From Flavobacterium endoglycinae (lineage in GTDB: Bacteria; Bacteroidota; Bacteroidia; Flavobacteriales; Flavobacteriaceae), in NCBI RefSeq assembly GCF_017352115.1, contig NZ_CP071448.1, positions 4,637,001 to 4,701,000 of the forward strand: DNA of 64,000 nt, read 5' to 3'. The position numbers were made by a program, and so were the translations under genes. Below, one piece after another: positions 1-8,333 of the stretch. The notes under the pieces were generated by a model. The model saw only the letters and a list, made by a program, of their open reading frames with translations. It did not search any database and was not told the DNA's origin. Position 1 is the stretch's first letter, and each line of letters starts with the position of its first letter.

Positions 1-537
1 AAAGATGCTTTGTATATCGGAGCTGGAAATAAAGAAGTGGTTTTTAAAAGCGATGACAGTAATAACCCAGCTAAATTTTATTTGAATTCTGCACCAGCTC
101 ACACAACTTACCCAACTAAAAAAGTAAGTTTAGCTGAAGCTAATAAATTACAGTTGGGAACAATGGAAACAGCGAATCACCGAACTGTAAACCAGATGAT
201 TATTGGAAGCGTAGTGACAACCTGCCAATTGCAAATGGGAATGACAGAATTAAAACCCGGAAGTGTTTGGAATACCATGCCGGCACACGTTCACGATCGC
301 AGAATGGAAGTTTATTTCTATTTGGATATTCCGCAAGATCAGGCAGTTTGCCACTTTATGGGGCAACCACAAGAAACAAGACATATTTGGATGAACAATC
401 ATCAAGCAGTGATTTCTCCGCCTTGGTCTATTCACTCAGGTTCAGGAACTAGTAACTATACTTTTATCTGGGGAATGGCTGGTGAAAACCTAGATTACGG
501 AGATATGGATGTTTGTAAAATCACTGATTTAAGATAA
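1..537 (+). CDS. kduI: 5-dehydro-4-deoxy-D-glucuronate isomerase KduI (5' end missing)
   Basis: Partial gene: the reading frame is open from base 1, so the true start lies upstream and about 178 codons of a protein usually near 278 residues are visible. KduI isomerises 5-keto-4-deoxyuronate, released by unsaturated uronyl hydrolases, to 3-deoxy-D-glycero-2,5-hexodiulosonate in the cytoplasm. The cupin zinc site is visible: His codons at 286 and 292 and Glu at 307 in PAHVHDRRMEVYFY, and His at 433 in SIHSGSG. The stop lies only 4 bases before kduD, so the two are surely co-transcribed. The next enzymes of the same route follow, which supports the call. Confidence 0.95.
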   Translation, partial: KDALYIGAGNKEVVFKSDDSNNPAKFYLNSAPAHTTYPTKKVSLAEANKLQLGTMETANHRTVNQMIIGSVVTTCQLQMGMTELKPGSVWNTMPAHVHDRRMEVYFYLDIPQDQAVCHFMGQPQETRHIWMNNHQAVISPPWSIHSGSGTSNYTFIWGMAGENLDYGDMDVCKITDLR

Positions 538-541
538 GAAA

Positions 542-1333
542 ATGACAAACTTATTCGACATAAAAGGAAAAATTGCCCTTATTACAGGAAGCACGCACGG
601 ACTAGGAATGGCAATGGCTAAAGGATTAGGTCAGGCGGGTGCAACGATTGTGGTAAACGGAAATTCTTCTCAAGAAAAAATTGATAATGCTGTAGCAGAA
701 TTAAAAAGCGAAGGTATTACTGCAGTTGGTTACAAATTTAATGTAACGGAAGAACAAGAAGTAAAAACAGCGATTCAGAAAATTGAAACCGAAGTTGGAC
801 CTATCGATATCCTAATCAATAATGCTGGAATTATCAAAAGAATTCCGCTTTTAGATATGGAAGTTTCAGATTTCAGAGAAGTAGTTGATATTGATTTAGT
901 AAGTCCATTTATTGTTTCCAAGCATGTTGCAAAAGGAATGATCCAAAGAAGACAAGGTAAAATAATCAACATTTGTTCTATGATGAGCGAATTGGGTCGA
1001 AACACCGTTTCTGCTTATGCTGCTGCAAAAGGAGGTTTAAAAATGCTGACCAAAAACATGGCAACAGAGTGGGCAAAATACAATGTTCAGATCAACGGAA
1101 TTGGACCTGGATATTTTGCAACAGAACAAACAAAACCAATTAGAGTTGACGGACATCCGTTTAACGATTTTATTATAAGCAGAACACCTGCAGCCAAATG
1201 GGGAGATCCAAATGATTTAGCAGGAGCAGCAATATTTTTATCATCAAAAGCGAGTGATTTTGTAAACGGTCACATTTTATATGTTGACGGCGGAATTCTT
1301 GCTACAATCGGAAAACCTTCAAACGAAGAATAA
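542..1333 (+). CDS. kduD: 2-dehydro-3-deoxy-D-gluconate 5-dehydrogenase KduD
   Basis: Short-chain dehydrogenase of 263 residues that reduces the KduI product to 2-keto-3-deoxygluconate with NAD(P)H. The Rossmann motif TGSTHGLG is at residues 15-22, NNAG at 93-96, and the catalytic triad is Ser146, Tyr159, Lys163 (YAAAK). The SDR fold alone would not give the substrate; the call comes from resemblance to KduD and from the 4-base spacing to kduI. The ATG at 542 is the only sensible start. A 24-base gap leads to uxaC, consistent with one operon. No signal peptide; cytoplasmic. Confidence 0.95.
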   Translation: MTNLFDIKGKIALITGSTHGLGMAMAKGLGQAGATIVVNGNSSQEKIDNAVAELKSEGITAVGYKFNVTEEQEVKTAIQKIETEVGPIDILINNAGIIKRIPLLDMEVSDFREVVDIDLVSPFIVSKHVAKGMIQRRQGKIINICSMMSELGRNTVSAYAAAKGGLKMLTKNMATEWAKYNVQINGIGPGYFATEQTKPIRVDGHPFNDFIISRTPAAKWGDPNDLAGAAIFLSSKASDFVNGHILYVDGGILATIGKPSNEE

Positions 1334-1357
1334 TTTTCATATTATATTTTAAAAACT

Positions 1358-2758
1358 ATGAGCCAGACATTTATACACGATAATTTTTTATTAGAAAATA
1401 AATATGCTGAAGAATTGTACCACAATTACTCAAAAAATCAGCCTATTATTGACTACCATAATCACTTAAATCCTCAGTTTATTGCCGAAGATAAAATCTT
1501 CGACAACATAACAAATGTCTGGATAAACGGTGACCACTACAAATGGCGTGCTATGCGTACCTTAGGGATCAACGAGCAGTTCGTAACCGGAAATGGATCG
1601 GATAAAGATAAATTCTTAAACTGGGCAAAAACGGTTCCGTATACTATGCGTAATCCTTTGTATCACTGGACTCACTTAGAATTAGCGCGTTATTTTGATA
1701 TTTATGATTTACTGAATGAAAAATCAGCAGAAAAAATCTATATCGAAACCTCTGAGAAAGTAAATTCTCAAGCGTACAGCACGCAAAACCTTCTTAAAAA
1801 AGTAAATGCTGAATTAGTTTGTACTACTGAAGATCCAATTGATTCTTTAGAATTTCACCAAAAATTCGCAAACAACTCAACTGGAATCAAGATGAGTACG
1901 GCTTTCAGACCTGATAAAGCCATCTTAATTGCTAATGATGGTTATAATGCATATCTGGACACATTAGGGGATGTGTCCGGAGTTGCAATTAATACGTATG
2001 CTGATTTGCAGTCTGCTTTAAGAAAAAGAATTGAATTCTTTAATGCAAACGGTTGTAAATTAAGCGATCACGGTTTAAATCAGATTGATTTTGAAAACTT
2101 TACAGAAAGTGAAGTAAATGCTATTTTCAAAAAGAAAAGAGAAAACGGCGAATTGTCTCCAGAAGAAGTTTTAAAATTCCACAGTGCCATTTTGGTTTTC
2201 TTGTCAGAAACGTATCATGAATTTGGATGGGTACAGCAGTTTCACTTAGGTGCATTGCGTAACAATAATGCTCGTATGCACAGAATTTTAGGCCCAGATA
2301 CAGGATGGGATTCTATTGGAGATTATCCACAGGCACAAAAATTATCGGCTTTCTTAAACGCTTTAGACAGTAAAGATAAATTGACTAAAACCATTATTTA
2401 CAACTTAAATCCAGCCGATAACGAAGTTATGGCCACTATGATTGGAAATTTCAACGACGGAAGTGTTCGCGGAAAAGTACAATTTGGATCAGGGTGGTGG
2501 TTCTTAGATCAAAAAGACGGAATGACAAAACAATTGAATGCGCTTTCAAACATGGGATTAATCAGCTGTTTTGTGGGAATGTTGACTGATTCAAGAAGTT
2601 TCTTGTCATTTCCGAGACACGAATATTTCAGAAGAATTTTATGTAATCTTTTGGGAGACGAGATCAAAAGAGGAGAACTTCCAAACGATATGGAATGGAT
2701 TGGAAAATTAGTTTCAGACATCTCATACAATAACGCAAAAGAGTATTTCAAATTCTAA
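1358..2758 (+). CDS. uxaC: Glucuronate/galacturonate isomerase UxaC
   Basis: Uronate isomerase of 466 residues, the usual family length. It converts D-galacturonate to D-tagaturonate (and glucuronate to fructuronate), the entry step for saturated galacturonate made by GH28 enzymes. The amidohydrolase-type metal motif is near the N terminus, DYHNHLNP with His34 and His36, followed by blocks typical of UxaC (FGSGWWFLDQKDG; MLTDSRSFLSFPRHEYFRR). It sits between kduD and kdgK in the same direction. A 176-base gap with a large inverted repeat follows, so kdgK expression may be uncoupled or the transcript processed there. Confidence 0.95.
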   Translation: MSQTFIHDNFLLENKYAEELYHNYSKNQPIIDYHNHLNPQFIAEDKIFDNITNVWINGDHYKWRAMRTLGINEQFVTGNGSDKDKFLNWAKTVPYTMRNPLYHWTHLELARYFDIYDLLNEKSAEKIYIETSEKVNSQAYSTQNLLKKVNAELVCTTEDPIDSLEFHQKFANNSTGIKMSTAFRPDKAILIANDGYNAYLDTLGDVSGVAINTYADLQSALRKRIEFFNANGCKLSDHGLNQIDFENFTESEVNAIFKKKRENGELSPEEVLKFHSAILVFLSETYHEFGWVQQFHLGALRNNNARMHRILGPDTGWDSIGDYPQAQKLSAFLNALDSKDKLTKTIIYNLNPADNEVMATMIGNFNDGSVRGKVQFGSGWWFLDQKDGMTKQLNALSNMGLISCFVGMLTDSRSFLSFPRHEYFRRILCNLLGDEIKRGELPNDMEWIGKLVSDISYNNAKEYFKF

Positions 2759-2766
2759 TTTTTTCA

Positions 2767-2915
2767 ACCATTAAGATATTAAGAAAATTAAGTTTTTGGG
2801 TTTAAATAGTTACTTAATAATAGAAAGATAATTAAGCGGGGATGCTTAATAAACTTAACTTTTACTCACAAAGAAAACATAAAGTAAAGCTTAATTTTCT
2901 TAATGTCTTAATGGT
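2767..2915. repeat. Intergenic inverted repeat, family A (copy 1)
   Basis: Two 26-base arms, 2767-2792 and 2890-2915, are inverted copies of each other with one mismatch; both are built from ATTAAG-type steps starting ACCATTAAG. Inside lies a second small hairpin, ATTAAGC and GCTTAAT around 2831-2850. The right arm ends 20 bases before the kdgK start codon. A related but more diverged pair lies at 52159-52311 before lutB. Whether it acts as an mRNA processing or stability element is inference. Confidence 0.8.
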
Positions 2916-2934
2916 AAAATTAAAAATAAAAAAA

Positions 2935-3957
2935 ATGAGTAAAGTAGTTGCATTTGGAGAAATCATGCTGCGTTTATCGACAGAAAGACATTTACGTTTT
3001 TCGCAATCTACAGCATTTGGTGCTACATACGGAGGCGGAGAATTTAATGTATGCGTGTCACTGGCAAATTACGGTTTAAACGCTGAATTTGTAACAAGAT
3101 TACCTCAAAACGAAATTGGTTTATCGGCATTGAAAGAAATGCGAAAAATGAATGTCGAATGTAAAAATATAGTATACGGAGGCGAGCGTTTAGGAATTTA
3201 TTTTCTTGAAACCGGAGCTGGAACACGCGGCAGTAATGTAGTGTACGATCGTGCGCATAGTGCGATGGCAACTATTGAAAAAGGCCAAATTGACTGGGAA
3301 AAAGTCCTGGAAGGAGCCGAGTGGTTTCACTGGAGCGGAATTACTCCGGCAATTTCTCAAACCGCAGCTGAAGCCTGTTTGGAAGCCATTAAAGTCGCTC
3401 ATAAATTAGGAATTAAAATATCATGCGATTTAAATTACAGATCAAAACTTTGGCAGTATGGTAAAACTCCAAGTGAGGTTATGCCAGAGATGTTAAAATA
3501 CAGTAATGTGATTTTAGGAGATATCGATACAGCTTATTTTATGCTGGGAATCCCGAAAGTAAATCCGAATTATCAGGATGAAAAAACACTTCCGGTTTTA
3601 TATGAAAAACTGTTTGAGTTAATTCCAAATTTAAAAATTGCAGCGACTACGCTTCGTTATTCAGTAAGTGCCTCTCACCAAAGAATTGGCGGCGTTTTGT
3701 TTGATGGAAAAACACTTTATCAAGCAGCGGTAAAAGAAGTTACTCCAGTAGTTGATCGAGTAGGAAGTGGAGATGCTTTTATGGGCGGATTAATTTACGG
3801 ATTGTTAGAATATCAAAATAATAACCAGAGAGCTTTAGATTTTGCAGTAGCGGCTTGTTGTTTAAAACACACTATTGCAGGGGATTATAATCTGGTTACT
3901 TTAAAAGAAGTTGAAAATATGATTGATGGCGATGGTTCTGCATTGGTATCAAGATAA
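2935..3957 (+). CDS. kdgK: 2-dehydro-3-deoxygluconokinase KdgK (PfkB family)
   Basis: Phosphorylates KDG to KDPG with ATP. The 340-residue protein starts MSKVVAFGEIMLRL; I use the ATG at 2935 rather than the in-frame ATG at 2842, because the extra 31 residues are Lys/Asn-rich, show no domain and are encoded by an intergenic inverted repeat. PfkB signatures are present: GGGEFNV near residues 33-39 and the C-terminal DRVGSGDAF with catalytic Asp280. It is followed 12 bases later by kdgA, the next enzyme in the pathway. Both the KduID and UxaCBA branches converge on this step. Confidence 0.93.
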   Translation: MSKVVAFGEIMLRLSTERHLRFSQSTAFGATYGGGEFNVCVSLANYGLNAEFVTRLPQNEIGLSALKEMRKMNVECKNIVYGGERLGIYFLETGAGTRGSNVVYDRAHSAMATIEKGQIDWEKVLEGAEWFHWSGITPAISQTAAEACLEAIKVAHKLGIKISCDLNYRSKLWQYGKTPSEVMPEMLKYSNVILGDIDTAYFMLGIPKVNPNYQDEKTLPVLYEKLFELIPNLKIAATTLRYSVSASHQRIGGVLFDGKTLYQAAVKEVTPVVDRVGSGDAFMGGLIYGLLEYQNNNQRALDFAVAACCLKHTIAGDYNLVTLKEVENMIDGDGSALVSR

Positions 3958-3969
3958 TTTAATAAAAAC

Positions 3970-4638
3970 ATGGCAAAATATTCAAGAATAGAAGTAGCAC
4001 AGACAATGAAAGATAATGGAATGGTTCCGTTGTTTTTTCATTCTGATATTGAATTAAGTAAGAAGGTTTTAAAAGCGTGCTATGACGGAGGTTCCAGATT
4101 AATGGAATTTACAAGCAGAGGTGACTTTGCACACGAAGTTTTCGCTGCTTTAAACAAATATGCTCTGGCTGAATTGCCGGGAATGATTTTAGGTGTTGGT
4201 TCTGTTACAGATGCGGCATCGGCTTCATTATACATGAGTTTAGGAGCAAATTTTATCGTAACTCCAGTTTTTAGAGAAGATATTGCAATTGCCTGCAACC
4301 GTCGTAAAGTATTGTGGTCACCAGGCTGTGGAACTTTATCTGAAATTGCAAGAGCAGAAGAATTAGGATGCGAAATTGTAAAATTATTCCCTGCTGACAC
4401 TTATGGACCAGAATTTATTAAAGCCATAAAAGGACCTTGCCCGTGGACAAACATTATGCCTACTGGCGGTGTTTACCCAACAGAAGAAAGTTTAAGTTCA
4501 TGGCTGAATGCTGGAGCGACCTGCGTTGGTTTGGGTTCACAGTTAATTTCAAAAGATATATTAGAAAATAAAGATTTCAATGGCCTAACTGCTAAAGTAA
4601 GTCAGGTTTTGGATATCATAAAAAATATAAGAAAATAA
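3970..4638 (+). CDS. kdgA: 2-dehydro-3-deoxyphosphogluconate aldolase KdgA
   Basis: Class I aldolase of 222 residues (KDPG/KHG aldolase family, Eda) that splits KDPG into pyruvate and glyceraldehyde-3-phosphate. The Schiff-base lysine is Lys138 in the motif EIVKLFPAD; PTGG and the phosphate-binding VGLGSQL follow toward the C terminus, and LMEFTSRGDF carries the conserved Glu. The gene lies 12 bases after kdgK and closes the shared lower pathway. The family also handles 4-hydroxy-2-oxoglutarate, but the neighbours make KDPG the likely substrate. Confidence 0.94.
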   Translation: MAKYSRIEVAQTMKDNGMVPLFFHSDIELSKKVLKACYDGGSRLMEFTSRGDFAHEVFAALNKYALAELPGMILGVGSVTDAASASLYMSLGANFIVTPVFREDIAIACNRRKVLWSPGCGTLSEIARAEELGCEIVKLFPADTYGPEFIKAIKGPCPWTNIMPTGGVYPTEESLSSWLNAGATCVGLGSQLISKDILENKDFNGLTAKVSQVLDIIKNIRK

Positions 4639-4693
4639 ATAAGGAGTAATCATGCCAATTCCTTATTTAGATGCGTTTTTTTTAGATTTTAGA

Positions 4694-4786
4694 GATTGTA
4701 ATTGAACATTACGCTTGCGGAGCAGATTTTGTCACTCCTCACAGCAAACTTTGTCCTTATACAGGTGTAATGTTTCATTTACAATG
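4694..4786. repeat. Imperfect intergenic palindrome between kdgA and uxaB
   Basis: Left arm 4695-4712 and right arm 4767-4785 are inverted, imperfect copies (ATTGTAATTGAACATTAC against the complement of GTAATGTTTCATTTACAAT). The inside holds GGAG and CTCC blocks (4719-4738) that would extend a cruciform. A further stem, AAATAAGGA with TCCTTATTT, lies just after the kdgA stop (4636-4669). No coding potential is seen in this 214-base gap. It could be a processing or attenuation element; function unknown. Confidence 0.5.
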
Positions 4787-4852
4787 TATCCGAATTAATA
4801 AAAGATAATAAGGGAAAGAAGTGGTTATTTAAAACACTTTAATCAAGAAATA

Positions 4853-6301
4853 ATGGAAAAAATAAACAGATCAAATTCAGAGTTTTCAAACAAACTTCCT
4901 ATAAAAATTGTCCAATTTGGAGAAGGAAACTTCTTAAGAGCCTTTGTTGAATATGCCATCCAAAAATTAAATCAAAAAGCTTATTTTAATGCTGGAATTG
5001 CGGTGGTTCAGCCTATCGATAAAGGTTTGGTGAACATGATTAATGCGCAAGACGGATTGTATACTCTTTTTATGAAAGGAGTAAAAAAAGGAGAAGAAAT
5101 TCAGGAAAAAGAATTAATAACGAATATTGTTAAAGCTGTTGATCCATACGCTTCTTTCCAAGAATATTTAGCTTTGGCTAAAGAAGAAGAATTAGCTTTT
5201 ATTATTTCAAATACAACAGAAGCAGGTATTGAATACATTGCTTCAGATACAGTAACAATGCAGCCTCCGGTTTCATTTCCGGCAAAATTAACCGTACTTT
5301 TATACGAGAGATTTAAGCACTTTAAAGGCGCTTCAGATAAAGGATTAACCATCATTCCATGTGAATTAATCAATTATAACTCAGATACTTTAAAAGAAGT
5401 TATTTTGAAATACTGTGTAGACTGGAAATTGGAACAAGAATTTGTTTCGTGGTTGTTAAATGACTGTTCTTTCCATAATACATTGGTTGACAGAATTGTT
5501 CCTGGATATCCAAAAGATCAAATCGAAGAATACAACAGACAGTTAGAATATAAAGATGATTTAATCGTAAGTGCCGAAACGTTCTTTTTATGGGTAATTG
5601 AAGGTGATGATGAATTGAAAGCAAAACTTCCGTTTCACAAAACTGATTTAGATGTTAAAATCGTTGAAGATATGCAGCCATATCGTACACGTAAAGTAAG
5701 AATCTTAAACGGAGCACATACCGCAATGGTGCCGTTTTCATTGCTTTATGGAAACGAAACTGTAAAAGAAACTGTTGATAATCCGTTTACGGGAGAATTT
5801 ATCAATAAAGCGGTTTTTGAAGAAATCAACGAAACTTTAAACATGGACAAAGAAGAACTGGCAAGTTTCTCTGAAGAAATTTTAGACCGTTTCAGAAATC
5901 CATTTATCAAACATTTATTATCATCGATCGCTTTAAATTCAATTTCTAAATTTAAAGTTCGTGTATTGCCAAGTTTAACAGGATATGTTGATGTTCATGG
6001 TAAACTTCCCGTTCACTTAACTTTCGCTTTCGCAGCCTTGATCCGTTTTTACAAAGGAACTTGGAACGGACAAGCTTTACCAGTCAACGACAGCGAAGAT
6101 ATTGTAACATTCTTTGATGGTTTATGGAAATCAGATGACTATGAAAAAATCGCCAGACTTACTTTGCAAAACAAAAATTTCTGGGATGAAGATTTAACGG
6201 AAATTCCTTCGTTAACAAAAGCAATTACAATTGCTTTAGAAGAAATTGATGCAAACGGTGTTGAAGCTGGTTTTGCTAAGTTTCAGGAAAGAATAAAATA
6301 A
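4853..6301 (+). CDS. uxaB: Tagaturonate reductase UxaB
   Basis: NAD-dependent altronate oxidoreductase of 482 residues in the long-chain mannitol dehydrogenase family. It reduces D-tagaturonate to D-altronate, between UxaC and UxaA. The dinucleotide-binding start KIVQFGEGNFLRAF is at residues 17-30. The polyol dehydrogenase signature Lys-x4-Asn-x2-His is visible in RKVRILNGAHTAMVP. The fructuronate reductase UxuB is related, but the partner uxaA next door and the KIVQFGEGNFLRAF motif point to UxaB. It is followed by uxaA after 33 bases. Confidence 0.93.
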   Translation: MEKINRSNSEFSNKLPIKIVQFGEGNFLRAFVEYAIQKLNQKAYFNAGIAVVQPIDKGLVNMINAQDGLYTLFMKGVKKGEEIQEKELITNIVKAVDPYASFQEYLALAKEEELAFIISNTTEAGIEYIASDTVTMQPPVSFPAKLTVLLYERFKHFKGASDKGLTIIPCELINYNSDTLKEVILKYCVDWKLEQEFVSWLLNDCSFHNTLVDRIVPGYPKDQIEEYNRQLEYKDDLIVSAETFFLWVIEGDDELKAKLPFHKTDLDVKIVEDMQPYRTRKVRILNGAHTAMVPFSLLYGNETVKETVDNPFTGEFINKAVFEEINETLNMDKEELASFSEEILDRFRNPFIKHLLSSIALNSISKFKVRVLPSLTGYVDVHGKLPVHLTFAFAALIRFYKGTWNGQALPVNDSEDIVTFFDGLWKSDDYEKIARLTLQNKNFWDEDLTEIPSLTKAITIALEEIDANGVEAGFAKFQERIK

Positions 6302-6334
6302 AAAAGATAAAAAAACAAAGAACAAAGGTTGATT

Positions 6335-7957
6335 ATGGCAGCGCAGAAAAAATTAATAAAAGTACATCCAACGGATAATGTTGCGGTGGCTTTGGTAAAC
6401 CTTACAGCAGGCGAGGTAATTGATTTCGAAGGAGAGTCAGTTACAATTGAGTCTGATGTAAAAATGAAACATAAGATTGCGATGGTTCCTTTTAATATAG
6501 GAGACAGAATCATTATGTATGGTGTTTTGGTTGGAAAAGCAAGCGCCAGAATTGAAAGAGGTGGACTTCTTTCTACAGAAAATGTAAAACACGAAAGTGA
6601 TAAAGTTACTGGCAAAACAGAAACTATTGGCTGGACGGCTCCAAATGTAGACAAGTGGAAAGACAGAACATGGCAGGGATATCATAGAGAAGACGGACAG
6701 GTAGGAACAGAAAACGTTTGGCTATTCTTCCCATTAGTTTTCTGTGAAAACAGAAATATCGAAATCCTAAAAGATATTTTTGAGAAAGAATTAATGAAAC
6801 CAAAAGAGAACGATTACCAGTTATTGCTTCGTTCTTTGGTAAAATCAGAAACTGGAGGAGCAGGAAATGAAGCAGCATCAAATGATGCTAATTTATTCAA
6901 CAATATTGAAGTAAAATTCATTACACATCAAGGTGGTTGTGGAGGTATTCGTCAGGATTCTCATAGTTTGGCTAAATTATTAGCGGGTTATGTAAACAAT
7001 CCAAATGTTGCGGGAGCAACTGTGTTAAGTTTAGGATGCCAAAATCTTCAAATTTCGATTTTCAAAGATGCTCTTAATGCGATTAATCCAAACAGTAAAA
7101 AGCCTGTTTTGATTTACGATCAGCAATCTATAGGAACTATCGAAACAATGCTTAGCAGTGTTGTAAAAGATACTTTTGAAGCGATTAAAAAAGCAAACGA
7201 AATTAAGAGAGAACCAGCTCCATTATCTAAATTAAGAATTGGTTTAGAGTGCGGTGGATCTGATGGATTCTCTGGTATTTCGGCAAACCCAACATTGGGA
7301 GTAACTTCAGATTTATTGGCTGCTTTAGGAGGAACAACTATTCTTTCTGAGTTCCCTGAATTATGTGGAGTAGAGCAGGAATTAGTAAACCGTTGCGTAG
7401 AAGACGAAAGCGGAAAACGTTTCTTGGATTTAATGCAATGGTATGAAAAAACAGTTGTAGACGCTGGTTCGGGATTTGATATGAATCCATCTCCGGGTAA
7501 CATTAAAGACGGTTTGATTACAGATGCAATGAAATCTGCAGGAGCTGCTAAAAAAGGAGGAACATCTCCAATTACAGGAGTTTTTGATTATGGAGAATAC
7601 ATTACAAAACCTGGTTTAACTTTGCTTTGTACGCCAGGAAACGACGTTGAATGTACAACAGCAATGGTGGGATCAGGAGCAAATATGGTATTGTTTACAA
7701 CAGGTTTAGGAACGCCAACAGGAAATCCAATTGCACCGGTAGTTAAGATTTCATCTAACACACAATTAGCGAATAAAATGTCAGATATCATCGATATTGA
7801 TACTGGTGGAATTATCACTGGGGAAAAATCGATTGAAGAAATGGCAGATGAAATGCTGGAATTTATTATTGATGTAGCAAGTGGTACGATCAAAACAAAA
7901 GCAGCGCTTTTAAATCAAAACGATTTTATTCCTTGGAAAAGAGGAGTTTCACTTTAA
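6335..7957 (+). CDS. uxaA: Altronate dehydratase UxaA
   Basis: Dehydrates D-altronate to KDG, joining the galacturonate branch to KdgK/KdgA. The 540-residue form begins MAAQKKLIKVHP at the ATG at 6335; an in-frame TTG two codons earlier is less likely. Domain order is an N-terminal SAF domain (about 8-90) and the UxaA catalytic domain (about 115-540) with YHREDGQVGTENVW, HQGGCGG and the Gly-rich GLECGGSDGFSG block. These Cys-containing motifs fit the iron-dependent UxaA/GarD family. A strong terminator lies 54 bases downstream, so this is the last gene of the uronate run. Confidence 0.94.
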   Translation: MAAQKKLIKVHPTDNVAVALVNLTAGEVIDFEGESVTIESDVKMKHKIAMVPFNIGDRIIMYGVLVGKASARIERGGLLSTENVKHESDKVTGKTETIGWTAPNVDKWKDRTWQGYHREDGQVGTENVWLFFPLVFCENRNIEILKDIFEKELMKPKENDYQLLLRSLVKSETGGAGNEAASNDANLFNNIEVKFITHQGGCGGIRQDSHSLAKLLAGYVNNPNVAGATVLSLGCQNLQISIFKDALNAINPNSKKPVLIYDQQSIGTIETMLSSVVKDTFEAIKKANEIKREPAPLSKLRIGLECGGSDGFSGISANPTLGVTSDLLAALGGTTILSEFPELCGVEQELVNRCVEDESGKRFLDLMQWYEKTVVDAGSGFDMNPSPGNIKDGLITDAMKSAGAAKKGGTSPITGVFDYGEYITKPGLTLLCTPGNDVECTTAMVGSGANMVLFTTGLGTPTGNPIAPVVKISSNTQLANKMSDIIDIDTGGIITGEKSIEEMADEMLEFIIDVASGTIKTKAALLNQNDFIPWKRGVSL

Positions 7958-8010
7958 TTTTTTTAGGTTCAAAGTTGCAAAGAGACAAAGCAACAAAGGT
8001 TTATATGAAG

Positions 8011-8038
8011 AGACGCACATTTGTGCGTCTTTTTTTTT
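8011..8038 (+). terminator. Intrinsic terminator after uxaA
   Basis: Perfect 9-bp stem AGACGCACA with TGTGCGTCT, a 2-base loop and a run of 8 T. It closes the kdu-uxa-kdg run of genes. Confidence 0.9.
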
Positions 8039-8039
8039 G

Positions 8040-8300
8040 AACCATATAAGTGATATAAGTTCATTTTTTAGTTATAAAGTTGCAAAGAGACAAAGGTCTA
8101 TATAGAAGACGCGCTGTTTTGCGCCTCTTGTTTTTGAGAAAGCTTCGAAGAAGCGAAATATTTATAGGTTGCAGAAAAATATGTCGCTCCGCTGGAGCTT
8201 TATGTTGAACCCTAATCTTTTGCTATAAATATTTCGCTTCTCCGAAGCTTGCATAAAAAAAAAGCCCATTCTAAAATGAGCTTATATGACTTATATGGTT
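8040..8300. repeat. Nested inverted-repeat element between uxaA and lacI
   Basis: Outer arms 8040-8059 and 8281-8300 (AACCATATAAGT type) match as inverted copies at 19 of 20 bases. Inner arms 8140-8167 and 8223-8250 (AAGCTTCG...TATAG) match at 27 of 28. The core holds GCTCCGCTGGAGC. A short block before the outer arm (AAAGTTGCAAAGAGACAAAG near 7971-7990) recurs inside at about 8076-8095. There is no open frame of note, no transposase and no obvious target-site duplication. It resembles dispersed intergenic palindromes of flavobacteria; mobility is not shown. Confidence 0.75.
8255..8283 (-). terminator. Intrinsic terminator of the LacI-type regulator gene
   Basis: Read on the minus strand: stem AAGCTCATT/AATGGGCTT (one G-T pair), 4-base loop, then about 7 T. 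It lies about 50 bases downstream of the regulator stop codon and overlaps the right end of the nested repeat element. Confidence 0.8.
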
Positions 8301-8333
8301 TAATAAAAACGGTTTTAAAATACTTTTTTTTGG

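Noticed and set aside
2842..2934. Upstream in-frame start extending KdgK by 31 residues
   Set aside because: The extension is encoded by the intergenic inverted repeat and does not resemble the kinase N terminus; the protein normally begins at the MSKVVAFGE segment.
4650..4703. Short ATG frame after kdgA starting MPIPYLDAFF
   Set aside because: Under 20 codons, overlaps a hairpin, and has no supporting context.
7120..7503. 127-codon open frame on the minus strand inside uxaA
   Set aside because: Fully overlaps a strong conserved gene, has no domain, and long antisense frames are expected from codon bias.
8040..8300. Complete insertion sequence
   Set aside because: Inverted repeats are present but there is no transposase frame and no target-site duplication could be identified.
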